Shown one piece after another: positions 43,822 to 53,096 of a stretch of DNA of 64,000 bases (the stretch's first letter is position 1; every line of letters starts with the position of its first letter). Source of the stretch: Prevotella communis (GTDB taxonomy: Bacteria; Bacteroidota; Bacteroidia; Bacteroidales; Bacteroidaceae); contig NZ_CP091794.1 in assembly GCF_022024175.1 (NCBI RefSeq), positions 372,001 to 436,000 of the forward strand, given 5' to 3'. A program made the position numbers and the translations under genes. The notes under the pieces were generated by a model that saw nothing but the letters and a program-made list of their open reading frames with translations, did no database searches and was not told where the DNA came from.

Positions 43822-44724
43822 ATGTCAACTAAGACCCTTACATTTGCTCTCTTTGGCAACCTCTATCAGCGTGAGAAATCTGCTGCCATACAAGAGGTGC
43901 TGGCTTGTTTGAAAGTGCATGGCGCACGTGTCGTCATTGATGAGGAATACTATCACTTCATCAATGAGATGTGTAATGTGCATCGTATCCTGGATGCTGA
44001 GAAAGACCGTTTTACCACCTTTGTGGGTGATGATTTCGAGGCTGACTTCGCCATTTCGATGGGTGGCGACGGTACGTTCCTGAAGACGGCGTGCAGGGTT
44101 GGGGCCAAACATATTCCTATCCTGGGTGTCAATATGGGACGCCTGGGCTTCCTGGCTGATATCACGCCTGATGATATCGAGTCTTGTCTGCAAGCCTTGC
44201 ATGATGATGACTATGCCGTGGAGAGTCGTGCCGTGATTCAGGTCCAGGCCGACGGACAGCCCCTGAACGAGTGCTCGTATGCACTGAATGACGTGGCTAT
44301 CCTGAAACGGGATACTGCCGCTATGATATCTATCCGTACCAGTATCAATGGCGAGTATCTCACAACGTATCAGGCCGACGGACTGATTGTCTCTACGCCA
44401 ACAGGTTCTACGGCTTATTCCTTGTCTAACGGCGGTCCTGTCATCGTACCTGGTACTGGCGTGCTTGTGATGACGGCTGTTGCACCGCATTCCCTGAATA
44501 TCCGTCCTGTCGTTATTCCTGACAATGCAGTGATAACCCTTGACGTGGAGAGCCGCAGTCACTCTTTCCTGGTGGCTACCGACGGACGTTCGGAGAAATG
44601 TGGCGAAGGCACCTGTATCACATTACGTCGTGCACCTTATAATATACAGGTGGTGAAGCGCAGTAGTACACGCTATTTCTCTACACTGAGGGAAAAGCTA
44701 ATGTGGGGGGCGGATGTTCGCTAA
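43822..44724 (+). CDS. nadK: NAD kinase
   Basis: 300 residues from the ATG at 43822, preceded by a clear AGGAG ribosome site, which is rare here. An upstream ATG at 43750 lies before the promoter and is rejected. Catalytic GGDGTFLKTA at 81-90 (D83), the NAD-binding STPTGSTAYSLS and the family's C-terminal LEKLMWG-like end (LREKLMWGADVR). It phosphorylates NAD to NADP. Overlaps the next gene by 11 nt. Confidence 0.94.
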   Translation: MSTKTLTFALFGNLYQREKSAAIQEVLACLKVHGARVVIDEEYYHFINEMCNVHRILDAEKDRFTTFVGDDFEADFAISMGGDGTFLKTACRVGAKHIPILGVNMGRLGFLADITPDDIESCLQALHDDDYAVESRAVIQVQADGQPLNECSYALNDVAILKRDTAAMISIRTSINGEYLTTYQADGLIVSTPTGSTAYSLSNGGPVIVPGTGVLVMTAVAPHSLNIRPVVIPDNAVITLDVESRSHSFLVATDGRSEKCGEGTCITLRRAPYNIQVVKRSSTRYFSTLREKLMWGADVR

Positions 44725-46468
44725 ACTGAAACGTCTTTTCGAGATTCCTGATAATCACTTTACTGCAAAGGAGATATTCCGGTGGTTATGGAGGGTGCTG
44801 CAGGGTAATCGCCTGCAGGCAGTCCTCAATGCGACTATCGGACTGCTTGGCGTTGGCCTGGGACTGTCGTCTGTCTGGGCGATGCAGCGTGCCATCGATA
44901 TTGCATCAGGGGCACTTGACGGGTCGCTCTATGTTGCGGTAGGGGTGATGGCTGCCCTCATCCTGGGTGAGTTTGCTGTGGGCATCTCACGTGTATGGGT
45001 GAGGAATATCCTTGGTGTAAAAGCACAGAACCGTATGCAGCAGCGTGTCCTGGCACGGTTGCTCCGATCTGAGTGGCGAGGACGCGAGGCGATGCATAGT
45101 GGTGATATCATCAACCGTTTGGAACAGGATGTGAAGACGGTGGTCACTTTCCTCACAGAGACGCTCCCTTCTACGCTTAGTACGTTGGCCATGTTTGTGG
45201 GTGCTTTCGTCTATCTGTTTCAGATGGATACGTGGCTAGCCATCACGACAGTGGCTATTCTGCCAGTCTTTATTCTTGTGAGTCGAGTCTATATAGCCTA
45301 TATGCGCCGATATAACAGGAAAGTGCGTGATACAGACAGTCTGATTCAGAGTCTGCTCACAGAGACCATGCAACATCGTATGCTGGTAAAGACGATGGAG
45401 GCCGACGAACAGATGCTCGGCAGGTTGGATAACACCCAACAGACCTTACGACAGTGGGTACGTAAACGCACGGCCTTCTCTGTGGCCAGCAACTTCTTTC
45501 TGAACTTGGGTTTTTCTATTGGATTCCTGGTGGCTTTCCTTTGGGGCGCTCTCCGTTTGTATGCTGGCACACTGACCTTTGGCGGCATGACGGCTTTCCT
45601 GCAACTGGTAAACCGTATTCAAGGACCTGCCCGTGACCTGGCAAAACTGGTGCCTGCCTTCGTGAGTGTCTTTACTGCTGCTGAGCGCCTGATGGAGTTG
45701 GAGGATATTCCAGAGGAACAGCAGGGTGAGTCCTGCATGTTGCCGGCTCCTTGTGGCATTCGATTCGAACAAGTCACTTTCAATTATGGTGCTCCAGGTC
45801 AGCAGCCTGCACTTAGGGACTTTTCTGTTGACTTCAAACCTGGCACCTGTACTGCAGTGATGGGTGAGACGGGTACTGGCAAAACGACGCTCATTCGTTT
45901 GCTTCTGGCATTGGTAAAGCCGCAACATGGAGAAATAAAGATTTATAGCGGAAATGGTGATGGGAAGGCGGAAGCAAATTCTTGCGTCCCTTCGGTAGCA
46001 AGCGACCTGAGGTCGAGCGTTTCACTCTTCACTCTTCACTCTTCACTTACCCCCCTTCATCGTTGTAACTTTGTCTATGTGCCTCAAGGCAATACATTGC
46101 TTAGTGGAACGTTGCGAGAGAACTTGCAGTTGGGAAATCCACAGGCTTCAGACGAGCAGATGATGGATGCGTTGCAGATGGCCTGCGCTGGCTTTGTAGA
46201 GGAACTTCCTGATGGTCTTGATACCCGTTTCTCCGAGCAGGGTGGGGGACTCAGTGAGGGACAGGCCCAGCGCATCGCTATTGCGCGTGCCTTGCTCCGT
46301 CCAGGTAGTGTCATGTTGCTCGATGAGGCTACAAGTGCGCTGGATGCTGAGACTGAAAAGAAGGTGCTGGAAAACATTCTCAGCGACCATCGGCGCACCG
46401 TTATCTTCGTGACGCATCGTACCGCCGTTATTGATTATTGCGACCAGGTTATCACCATAGGCTCATAA
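44714..46468 (+). CDS. ABC exporter (fused membrane and ATPase) with repeat-derived insert
   Basis: 584 residues. Six-helix exporter domain (about 35-320), then the ATPase: Walker A GETGTGKTT (about 383-391), Q-loop VYVPQG (about 455), signature LSEGQAQRIAIARAL, Walker B VMLLDEATSALD and H-loop FVTHR. Between Walker A and the Q-loop there is an insert of about 28 residues (419-446, including SVSLFTLHSSLTPL) encoded by the dispersed GCGGAAGCAAATT plus TTCACTC element. The frame stays open, so the protein may still work. Substrate unknown. Overlaps nadK by 11 nt. Confidence 0.88.
   Translation: MFAKLKRLFEIPDNHFTAKEIFRWLWRVLQGNRLQAVLNATIGLLGVGLGLSSVWAMQRAIDIASGALDGSLYVAVGVMAALILGEFAVGISRVWVRNILGVKAQNRMQQRVLARLLRSEWRGREAMHSGDIINRLEQDVKTVVTFLTETLPSTLSTLAMFVGAFVYLFQMDTWLAITTVAILPVFILVSRVYIAYMRRYNRKVRDTDSLIQSLLTETMQHRMLVKTMEADEQMLGRLDNTQQTLRQWVRKRTAFSVASNFFLNLGFSIGFLVAFLWGALRLYAGTLTFGGMTAFLQLVNRIQGPARDLAKLVPAFVSVFTAAERLMELEDIPEEQQGESCMLPAPCGIRFEQVTFNYGAPGQQPALRDFSVDFKPGTCTAVMGETGTGKTTLIRLLLALVKPQHGEIKIYSGNGDGKAEANSCVPSVASDLRSSVSLFTLHSSLTPLHRCNFVYVPQGNTLLSGTLRENLQLGNPQASDEQMMDALQMACAGFVEELPDGLDTRFSEQGGGLSEGQAQRIAIARALLRPGSVMLLDEATSALDAETEKKVLENILSDHRRTVIFVTHRTAVIDYCDQVITIGS
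45968..46052 (+). repeat. Dispersed intergenic element inside an ABC exporter gene
   Basis: GCGGAAGCAAATT, then TTCGGTAGCAAGCG, a small palindrome GACCTGAGGTC and the heptads TTCACTCTTCACTCTTCACT. The first 13 bases are identical to the left arm of the inverted pair at 57317-57436. Confidence 0.85.
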
Positions 46469-46527
46469 TAATTAATAAGGTGGAATTGTTAAAGTTTTGT
46501 TAATCACGTAAAATAATCAGCCAAATA

Positions 46528-46559
46528 TTTGGTTGGTATCATAAAAACATCTACTTTTG
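46528..46559 (+). promoter_or_regulatory. Promoter of the GntR-linked ABC operon
   Basis: TTTG-N20-TACTTTTG, a full match to the Bacteroidota consensus. The rest of 46469-46527 is AT-rich without visible features. Confidence 0.8.
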
Positions 46560-46560
46560 C

Positions 46561-46584
46561 AGTGTACTATTCAACTGGTACACT
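46561..46584 (+). promoter_or_regulatory. Candidate GntR (YtrA-type) operator
   Basis: AGTGTACTATTCAACTGGTA then CACT: inverted repeat AGTGTAC-N10-GTACACT immediately after the -7 box, covering the transcription start. YtrA-subfamily regulators bind sites of this kind, and a YtrA-type gene is third in this operon. Confidence 0.7.
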
Positions 46585-46617
46585 ATTACAGGGACGTTTT
46601 TAAGTTATAAGATAATT

Positions 46618-47436
46618 ATGATCAGCGTAAACAACATTAACTTTAATTATGCCGGACAGAAGCGTCTGGTATTTGACGACTTCAGTTTGAAACTGGAGGA
46701 AAATCGTATCTATGGTCTTCTTGGTAAGAACGGTACAGGTAAATCAACCTTGCTCTACCTGCTTTCAGGCTTGTTGCGCCCCACTGCGGGTAGTGTGAAC
46801 TGTGATGGTATTGCCACCTACAAGCGACAGGCAGAGATGTTAAGCCGTATCTTCCTTGTTACTGAGGAGTTTGAACTCCCTGCAATCCATCTCTCTGAGT
46901 ATGTGAAACTCTACAAACCTTTCTATCCCCAATTCTCTGAAGAGATATTGAAAGGTTGTTTGGCCGACTTTGATTTGCCTGCGGATGTGCATCTGGGTAA
47001 ACTCTCAATGGGACAGCGCAAGAAAGCCTACATTGCCTTTGCAATGGCCACCAACACGCAGTATCTGTTGATGGACGAGCCGACCAACGGGCTTGACATC
47101 CCCTCTAAGTCGCAGTTCCGCAAGGTCATTGCCCAGCACATGACAGACAACCGCACGGTAATCATCTCTACCCACCAGGTACACGATGTGGAGCAGTTGC
47201 TCGACCACGTCTTGATTCTCGACCAGCGCAGCGTGCTGCTGAATGCCTCGATGCAGGAGATAGAAGAGCAGTATGTCTTCGAATATCGCACACCCCAGCA
47301 GATGGATGCCGATGTGCTCTATGCCGAACCCACGCTTCAGGGCAATGCCGTCGTTGCTAGGCGCAAAGAGGGCGATGCCGAGACGCAGGTCAACCTCGAA
47401 CTATTGTTTAACTGTATTACCCAAGCAAAGATTTAA
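46618..47436 (+). CDS. ABC transporter ATPase (YtrB-like)
   Basis: 272 residues. Walker A GKNGTGKST, signature KLSMGQRKKAYIAFAMA, Walker B YLLMDEPTNGLD and H-loop STHQVHD. The C-terminal 60 residues lie beyond the usual ATPase core. Together with the following membrane protein and GntR regulator it forms a YtrA/B/C-like set, often induced by cell-envelope stress in Firmicutes; that role here is inferred. Confidence 0.9.
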   Translation: MISVNNINFNYAGQKRLVFDDFSLKLEENRIYGLLGKNGTGKSTLLYLLSGLLRPTAGSVNCDGIATYKRQAEMLSRIFLVTEEFELPAIHLSEYVKLYKPFYPQFSEEILKGCLADFDLPADVHLGKLSMGQRKKAYIAFAMATNTQYLLMDEPTNGLDIPSKSQFRKVIAQHMTDNRTVIISTHQVHDVEQLLDHVLILDQRSVLLNASMQEIEEQYVFEYRTPQQMDADVLYAEPTLQGNAVVARRKEGDAETQVNLELLFNCITQAKI

Positions 47437-47454
47437 CTAATAACAAATAGAAAA

Positions 47455-48336
47455 ATGGAAAACTTCAATATAACTAGATTTGGTCAGGCACTGAAGTGTC
47501 ACTTCCTCGTATCACGAAAGTCGTGGATTCGCATCTTTGGCATCTATACGTTAGTCCTGTTCTTCGCTAACTTGTTCTTTACGCGTGTGGCAGGCAGTGG
47601 CTATTCAAAGATGGAGCAGATTTGTTCAGCAGAAGATTTGCTCTCCGAATATACTTTTGTTGTGAAGGAGACAATAGGTTTCGGCATGGTATTCTTTTGC
47701 TTTTCCATGCTCTTTGGTGCCAGTTATCTGTTTTCGCAGATGAAGGATACGCGTAAGCGCTCTGCCTATCTGCTCTGGCCTGTGTCAAATGGTGAGAAAT
47801 ATATCATTAGTCTGCTTCACTCTGTCATTCTGATGGCTGTTATCACTGTGGTGTCCATCATCGCTGCTGATGCACTGCGCGTCTTGATAGATGTTATTAC
47901 AGGCCGTGTCATGGTGTGGGGCGTTCCTTTCTATATAGATTTCTTCTCATCTGCTCTTGATTGGCAGTCTGTGTTGATGCTAATTACCTGGATGTTCTAT
48001 ATCCATTCTCTCTTCATCGTGGGTGGCACGCTGTTCCGTCGTTTCCAGTTCTTGTCAACGAGTGCTGTCATCCTCATTGTCGTTATTCTGCTGACGATAG
48101 TCATCAAACAAACGGAATTGTATAATATAGACTATCACTTCATAGAGTATGAGCAGGGTGAGATACAGCATCAACTGCCTGACGGCTCAACTTATTATTC
48201 CTACCGTGCAATTTACACTCCCCGCTTCTATTTCGCCCTGCTGGGTGGCTGGCTAATCATTGCAGCTCACTATTGGGCTTCGTTTAAGCTCTTCTGCCGT
48301 GTGCAGGTGATAAACAATAAATGGTTGAACGTATGA
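47455..48336 (+). CDS. ABC transporter membrane subunit
   Basis: 293 residues with about six hydrophobic segments (e.g. IFGIYTLVLFFANLFFTRVA, SVILMAVITVVSIIAADALR, TSAVILIVVILLTIVIKQTE). No family motif recognised beyond ABC-2-like topology. It follows the ATPase gene by 18 nt and overlaps the GntR gene by 4 nt, which makes it the transporter's permease. Confidence 0.78.
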   Translation: MENFNITRFGQALKCHFLVSRKSWIRIFGIYTLVLFFANLFFTRVAGSGYSKMEQICSAEDLLSEYTFVVKETIGFGMVFFCFSMLFGASYLFSQMKDTRKRSAYLLWPVSNGEKYIISLLHSVILMAVITVVSIIAADALRVLIDVITGRVMVWGVPFYIDFFSSALDWQSVLMLITWMFYIHSLFIVGGTLFRRFQFLSTSAVILIVVILLTIVIKQTELYNIDYHFIEYEQGEIQHQLPDGSTYYSYRAIYTPRFYFALLGGWLIIAAHYWASFKLFCRVQVINNKWLNV

Positions 48337-48692
48337 TATTTAATTCTGATAAACCGATTTTCTTGCAGATGGCCGATAGGCTGTGTGACGAGATACTGGC
48401 CGACAAGTACAAGGACGACGACCGCATCCCATCGGTGCGTGAGTACGCTGTACTGCTGGAGGTGAATACCAACACCGCCGTGAAGGCCTATGATGAACTG
48501 GCTCGCGCGAACATTATATATAATAAAAGAGGACTGGGCTACTTTGTGACTAAAGGGGCGAAGAAACAGATCCTGAAGGAGCGCAAGCATATGTTTATGA
48601 AAGAGCAACTCCCAGAGCTGTTCCGACAGATGCAACTACTGGGCATAACGTTAGAAGATGTTAAAGATGCGTATCATCTGCAACAAATCTGA
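48333..48692 (+). CDS. GntR-family regulator, YtrA subfamily
   Basis: About 119 residues from the ATG overlapping the permease stop (ATGA). An ATG 12 nt earlier is possible. Winged helix at about 5-70 (PIFLQMADRLCDEILADKYK, IPSVREYAVLLEVNTNTAVK, GLGYFVT) with only a short helical C-terminus, as in YtrA proteins, which have no large ligand domain. It probably represses its own operon through the palindrome at 46561. Confidence 0.9.
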   Translation: MIFNSDKPIFLQMADRLCDEILADKYKDDDRIPSVREYAVLLEVNTNTAVKAYDELARANIIYNKRGLGYFVTKGAKKQILKERKHMFMKEQLPELFRQMQLLGITLEDVKDAYHLQQI

Positions 48693-48705
48693 CATTGCGT
48701 GCGTC
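48680..48705 (+). promoter_or_regulatory. Candidate ECF promoter of the MacB-like efflux operon
   Basis: GCAAC-N17-CGTCTAATG, overlapping the end of the GntR gene. Same spacing and nearly the same -10 as the DUF2807 promoter at 27802. Confidence 0.55.
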
Positions 48706-48720
48706 TAATGAACAAAAATG

Positions 48721-48752
48721 ATAACGATTCCTCGTTATGACGCATAATCGTT
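48721..48752 (+). promoter_or_regulatory. Competing hairpins in the efflux operon leader
   Basis: ATAACGA/TCGTTAT (48721-48727, 48732-48738) and AACGATT/AATCGTT (48723-48729, 48746-48752) share one strand, so only one can form. It could be an operator or a leader switch. Confidence 0.35.
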
Positions 48753-48777
48753 GTGACGAAAATTACACAGAACAAAA

Positions 48778-49437
48778 GTGATACACTTAGAAAACGTAAA
48801 CAAGACTTACTTTGGTGCTCAGCCCTTGCATGTACTGAAAGGAATCAACCTCGACATCGAGGCAGGCGAGTTCGTTAGTATCATGGGTGCCTCAGGCTCA
48901 GGCAAGTCCACCTTGCTGAATATCCTGGGTATCCTCGACAACTACGACTCGGGACTCTACACCCTGAATGGCGTGCGTATCTGGAACCTCTCTGAGAGCA
49001 AGGCTGCCGAGTATCGTAATCACATGATTGGATTTATCTTCCAGTCGTTTAATCTCATCTCGTTTAAGAATGCTGTGGAAAATGTGGAGTTGCCACTCTT
49101 TTATCAAGGGGTGTCGCGTAAAAAGCGACACACCCTTGCTATGGAATACTTGGAGCGCCTGGGTTTAAAAGACTGGGCCGACCATTATCCCAATGAACTG
49201 TCGGGTGGACAGAAACAGCGTGTGGCCATAGCCCGTGCTTTGATTACAAAACCACAGATGATTCTGGCCGACGAGCCCACAGGTGCGCTCGACTCGAAGA
49301 CCTCTGTTGAGGTGATGCAGCTGCTCAAAGATCTGAATGCTCAGGAGCATATCACACAGGTCATTGTAACCCACGACCCTGGTGTGGCCGAGCAAACCAA
49401 TCGCATTATTCGTATCAAGGATGGAATTATTGAATGA
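48778..49437 (+). CDS. MacB/LolD-type ABC ATPase
   Basis: 219 residues; the start codon is GTG (no ATG fits the family N-terminus [12 protein letters not shown]). Walker [11 protein letters not shown]-loop FIFQSFNLI, signature [15 protein letters not shown] and Walker [12 protein letters not shown]. It energises the two permeases that follow. Its 3' end overlaps the first permease by 17 nt. Confidence 0.92.
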   Translation: MIHLENVNKTYFGAQPLHVLKGINLDIEAGEFVSIMGASGSGKSTLLNILGILDNYDSGLYTLNGVRIWNLSESKAAEYRNHMIGFIFQSFNLISFKNAVENVELPLFYQGVSRKKRHTLAMEYLERLGLKDWADHYPNELSGGQKQRVAIARALITKPQMILADEPTGALDSKTSVEVMQLLKDLNAQEHITQVIVTHDPGVAEQTNRIIRIKDGIIE

Positions 49438-50659
49438 GATATGGCAGACGGCACGTCGCAATAAGTTGCGTACGGGACTGACCGGTTTTGCTGTAGCATG
49501 GGGCATCTTTATGCTCATCGTGCTGCTGGGAGCTGGTAATGGACTCATCAATGCCAATATGACACAGATGAATCGCTTCCTGAGCAACTCAATGGTGGTC
49601 TATGGTGGTGAGACGTCGATGCCTTATCAGGGTATGAAGGAGGGGCGTTGGATCAACCTGAAGGCACGCGACATCGACATTAGCAGTGAAGAGTTTCAGA
49701 CCGTTATTGATGAGGTGGGTGCCCAATATCGCACTTCTGGTATGGTGAGCAACGGACAGCAGTATCTGACGGGTTCGATTGCTGGTGTCTATCCTAATCA
49801 TATCAAGATTGATAAGGTGGAAATGTTACAAGGACGCTTTATCAACACTATAGATATCAATGGAAAACGTAAGGTTCTGATCATTAGTAACAAACAGGCA
49901 AAAGAACTCAAAACGCATGTAGGACAGTTTGTGAAGGTGGGAAATTTCGCCTTTAAGATTGTGGGTATCTACAAAGAACAGGAGAACGGACGCGCTGATA
50001 TGTTCTCAGCCTATAGCACTATCAAGAGTATTTATGGCGCCAAGACGGATGACGCAGGACGCATAGAGTTCACTTTCCACGGCCTTGAGACAGAAGGTGA
50101 TAACGAAGCCTTTGAAAAGGACTACCGTCAGCGCATCAATACGGCACATCAAGCCCATCCAGATGACGAGAGTGCTATCTGGTTGTGGAACCGGTACACG
50201 CAGAACTTGCAGATGCAGAAAGGTATCGGTATTATCCGTACGGCCCTATGGATTGTAGGACTCTTCACGTTGTTGAGTGGCATCGTGGGTGTCTCGAATA
50301 TCATGCTGATAACGGTGAAAGAGCGCACCCATGAATTTGGTATCCGCAAAGCCATTGGAGCCAAACCTTGGAGTATCCTGAAGTTGATTATCATCGAGAG
50401 TATCATCATCACCACTATCTTTGGCTATATTGGTATGATTCTCGGCATTGCTGCCAATGAGTATATGGATGCCACTCTGGGTCATACGAAGGTGGATGCG
50501 GGCCTGTTCAAGGCCACCATGTTCCTGGACCCCACGGTAGGGCTCGATGTGTGCTTTGAGGCAACGATGGTCATGATTATCGCTGGTACTATTGCAGGGC
50601 TTATTCCTGCCTTTAAAGCAAGTAGAATCCGTCCCATAGAAGCACTCCGTGCCGACTAA
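49421..50659 (+). CDS. MacB-like ABC permease, first of two
   Basis: About 412 residues from the ATG at 49421 ([20 protein letters not shown]); 13 extra upstream residues in frame are not family-like. One N-terminal transmembrane helix, MacB_PCD periplasmic domain, three C-terminal helices (LWIVGLFTLLSGIVGVSNIM) and the end SRIRPIEALRAD. It is paralogous to the next gene, so the complex may be a heterodimer. Confidence 0.9.
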   Translation: MELLNEIWQTARRNKLRTGLTGFAVAWGIFMLIVLLGAGNGLINANMTQMNRFLSNSMVVYGGETSMPYQGMKEGRWINLKARDIDISSEEFQTVIDEVGAQYRTSGMVSNGQQYLTGSIAGVYPNHIKIDKVEMLQGRFINTIDINGKRKVLIISNKQAKELKTHVGQFVKVGNFAFKIVGIYKEQENGRADMFSAYSTIKSIYGAKTDDAGRIEFTFHGLETEGDNEAFEKDYRQRINTAHQAHPDDESAIWLWNRYTQNLQMQKGIGIIRTALWIVGLFTLLSGIVGVSNIMLITVKERTHEFGIRKAIGAKPWSILKLIIIESIIITTIFGYIGMILGIAANEYMDATLGHTKVDAGLFKATMFLDPTVGLDVCFEATMVMIIAGTIAGLIPAFKASRIRPIEALRAD

Positions 50660-50678
50660 TAATGAACTGTGAACTGAT

Positions 50679-51926
50679 ATGAGATTAGATATAGATACAT
50701 ATAGAGAGATTCTCGATACGCTGACGCGCAACAAGAGTCGTTCGTTCCTGACGGGCTTCGGGGTGTTTTGGGGTGTCTTCATGCTGGTGGCGCTGATTGG
50801 TGGCGGGCAGGGTATGAAGGAATTGCTCAATCAGAACTTCGAAGGATTCGCTACCAATAGTGCTATGATTTGGGCACAACCTACCACAAAGGCTTACAAG
50901 GGTTTTCGCAAGGGGCGTCGATGGGATATGGAGTACAAGGACGTGCAACGTCTGAAAAGTCGCATACCTGAACTCGAAGTGGTGAGTCCTGTGCTTTTCT
51001 CTAATGGTGGTACGGCCTATTTCGGTGATCGTAAGACAACTGTCAGCATCAATGGTGTGCAGGAGGACTATCAGCGAGTGAGTGAACCTAAGATGCGCTA
51101 TGGGCGCTACCTCAACGATATGGATGTGGCACAGCGTCGTAAGGTGTGCGTCATTCAGAAGAAGACCTATAAGGATCTCTTTCCTGGAGGTGGTGACCCC
51201 TGTGGCAGTTTCATCCGTGTTGACTCTGTCTATTACCAGATTGTGGGTGTTGACTATAGTTCTGCCGAAGGTATTAGCTTCGGTGGCGAATCGGGTACCA
51301 CGATGCTTCTGCCTATCACACTGATGCAACAGACTTATAACATGGGGCAGAATGTTCACATGATAGCTGTAACGGGTAAAAAGGGCGTGGTTATGTCTAC
51401 CATCACCGATCGTATTCGAGAGACGATAGCCCGTGCTCATACTATTGACCCGGAAGACGAGCAAGGTGTGATGGTGTTTAATACAGAGGTGCTATTCCAG
51501 ATGTTGGATAGCCTGTTTAAAGGTGTCAACTTCCTCATCTGGCTGGTAGGTCTCGGTACTTTGCTCGCTGGTGCCATTGGTGTGTCAAACATCATGATGG
51601 TCACCGTGCGCGAACGAACCATAGAAATAGGTATCCGTCGCGCTATTGGTGCCACGCCAAAGATGATCCTCTCACAGATTATCTCCGAGAGTATTGTGCT
51701 GACGATGGTGGCGGGTATGAGTGGTATCCTCTTTGCCGTGATGATTCTGCAGATGTTGGAATTGGCCAATACAGAAGATGGTATCCTGTCTGCTCATTTC
51801 CAGGTGGGTTTCTGGACTGCTATCTTTGCTGCGCTCGCTATTGCGGCGATGGGTGTGCTGGCCGGATTGGCGCCTGCTGCACGCGCTATGAGCATCAAAC
51901 CGGTAGATGCTATGAGAGACGAGTAA
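50679..51926 (+). CDS. MacB-like ABC permease, second of two
   Basis: 415 residues with the same layout as its neighbour: N-terminal helix (FLTGFGVFWGVFMLVALIGG), periplasmic domain, FtsX helices (FLIWLVGLGTLLAGAIGVSN) and the end MSIKPVDAMRDE. Follows by 19 nt. Confidence 0.9.
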   Translation: MRLDIDTYREILDTLTRNKSRSFLTGFGVFWGVFMLVALIGGGQGMKELLNQNFEGFATNSAMIWAQPTTKAYKGFRKGRRWDMEYKDVQRLKSRIPELEVVSPVLFSNGGTAYFGDRKTTVSINGVQEDYQRVSEPKMRYGRYLNDMDVAQRRKVCVIQKKTYKDLFPGGGDPCGSFIRVDSVYYQIVGVDYSSAEGISFGGESGTTMLLPITLMQQTYNMGQNVHMIAVTGKKGVVMSTITDRIRETIARAHTIDPEDEQGVMVFNTEVLFQMLDSLFKGVNFLIWLVGLGTLLAGAIGVSNIMMVTVRERTIEIGIRRAIGATPKMILSQIISESIVLTMVAGMSGILFAVMILQMLELANTEDGILSAHFQVGFWTAIFAALAIAAMGVLAGLAPAARAMSIKPVDAMRDE

Positions 51927-51967
51927 GGGTAAAAAGGTGAAAAAGTAAAAGGGTAAAAAATAAAAGG
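51924..51967 (+). repeat. GGTAAAAA repeats between permease and adaptor genes
   Basis: TAAGGGTAAAAAGGTGAAAA then AGTAAAAGGGTAAAAAATAA: five irregular units, the first containing the permease stop codon; the array fills most of the gap. Confidence 0.75.
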
Positions 51968-51975
51968 ATATAGAT

Positions 51976-53091
51976 ATGAAAAAGTATTTCAAACTGGTCA
52001 TCGCTGCTATTGTGGCGCTGATTTTCATCGGAACTTTCGTATTCCTGTGGCAGAAGAGTCAGCCAAAGGAGATTCAGTATTCGGAGTTCTCAACTGCTAC
52101 GGACAGCATCCGTAAGACAACTATCATTACGGGTAAGATAGAGCCTCGTAATGAGGTCAACGTAAAACCACAGATTAGTGGTATCATCGCTGAACTGATG
52201 AAGCAGCCAGGCGACCGTGTGGAGCAGGGCGAGGTGATTGCAAAGGTGAAGGTGATTCCTGATATGGGACAGTTGTCGAGTGCTGAGAGTCGTGTGCGAC
52301 TGGCTGATATCAACCTGAAACAGGTAGAGACCGACTATGCCCGCACGAAGAACCTGCATGACCAAAAACTGGTGAGCGACGAGGACTACGAGAAGGCGCG
52401 CCAGCAGTTGAAGCAGGCACAGGAAGAGAAGGCTGCCGCTGTAGATGCTCTGCAGGTGGTACGTGATGGTGTGTCGAAGTCGAACGCTTCGGCATCGAGC
52501 ACGCTGATTCGTTCTACGATCAGTGGTATCATCCTGGATATCCCTGTTAAGGTGGGCAACTCGGTGATCAATTCAAATACGTTTAATGATGGTACGACGA
52601 TTGCTACGGTGGCTAATATGAATGACCTCATCTTCCGTGGAAATATCGACGAGACGGAAGTGGGACAGTTGGCTATCGGCGTGCCCATGAAGATTACCAT
52701 TGGTGCCCTGCAGGATTTGCAGTTTGATGCTACCTTGGAGTATATCTCGCCAAAGGCTACTGAGAGCAACGGTGCCAATCAGTTTGAGATCAAGGCGGCT
52801 GTTGTTGTACCTTCCGATGGTAAGATTCGTTCTGGCTATAGCGCCAATGCCGAGATTGTATTGGCTGAGGCCAACAATGTGCTCTGTGTGCCTGAGAGTG
52901 CTATCGAGTTCGTGGGCGACTCCACCTTCGTCTATGTGGTGAAGGGTGAGGGCAAGCAGAAGACCTACGAGCGTCAGGCTGTGGTGACAGGCCTCAGTGA
53001 CGGCGTGAATATTGAGATTAGGAAGGGCCTCAAGAAAGACCAGAAGGTGCGTGGCCCGCAGATTATTTCAGAAGACGATAAAAACGAGTAA
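51976..53091 (+). CDS. HlyD/MacA-type periplasmic adaptor
   Basis: 371 residues. Membrane anchor at about 7-27 (LVIAAIVALIFIGTFVFLWQ), lipoyl halves (PRNEVNVKPQISGIIAELMK; RSTISGIILDIPVKVGNSVI), a helical hairpin between them (about 85-160) and beta-barrel domains. It connects the paired MacB-like permeases to the TolC-like protein encoded next. Confidence 0.92.
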   Translation: MKKYFKLVIAAIVALIFIGTFVFLWQKSQPKEIQYSEFSTATDSIRKTTIITGKIEPRNEVNVKPQISGIIAELMKQPGDRVEQGEVIAKVKVIPDMGQLSSAESRVRLADINLKQVETDYARTKNLHDQKLVSDEDYEKARQQLKQAQEEKAAAVDALQVVRDGVSKSNASASSTLIRSTISGIILDIPVKVGNSVINSNTFNDGTTIATVANMNDLIFRGNIDETEVGQLAIGVPMKITIGALQDLQFDATLEYISPKATESNGANQFEIKAAVVVPSDGKIRSGYSANAEIVLAEANNVLCVPESAIEFVGDSTFVYVVKGEGKQKTYERQAVVTGLSDGVNIEIRKGLKKDQKVRGPQIISEDDKNE

Positions 53092-53096
53092 TTATT

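Noticed and set aside
44714..46468. Frameshift or pseudogene call for the ABC exporter because of the internal repeat
   Set aside because: The insert keeps the frame and all ATPase motifs are present on both sides, so an intact gene is the simpler reading.
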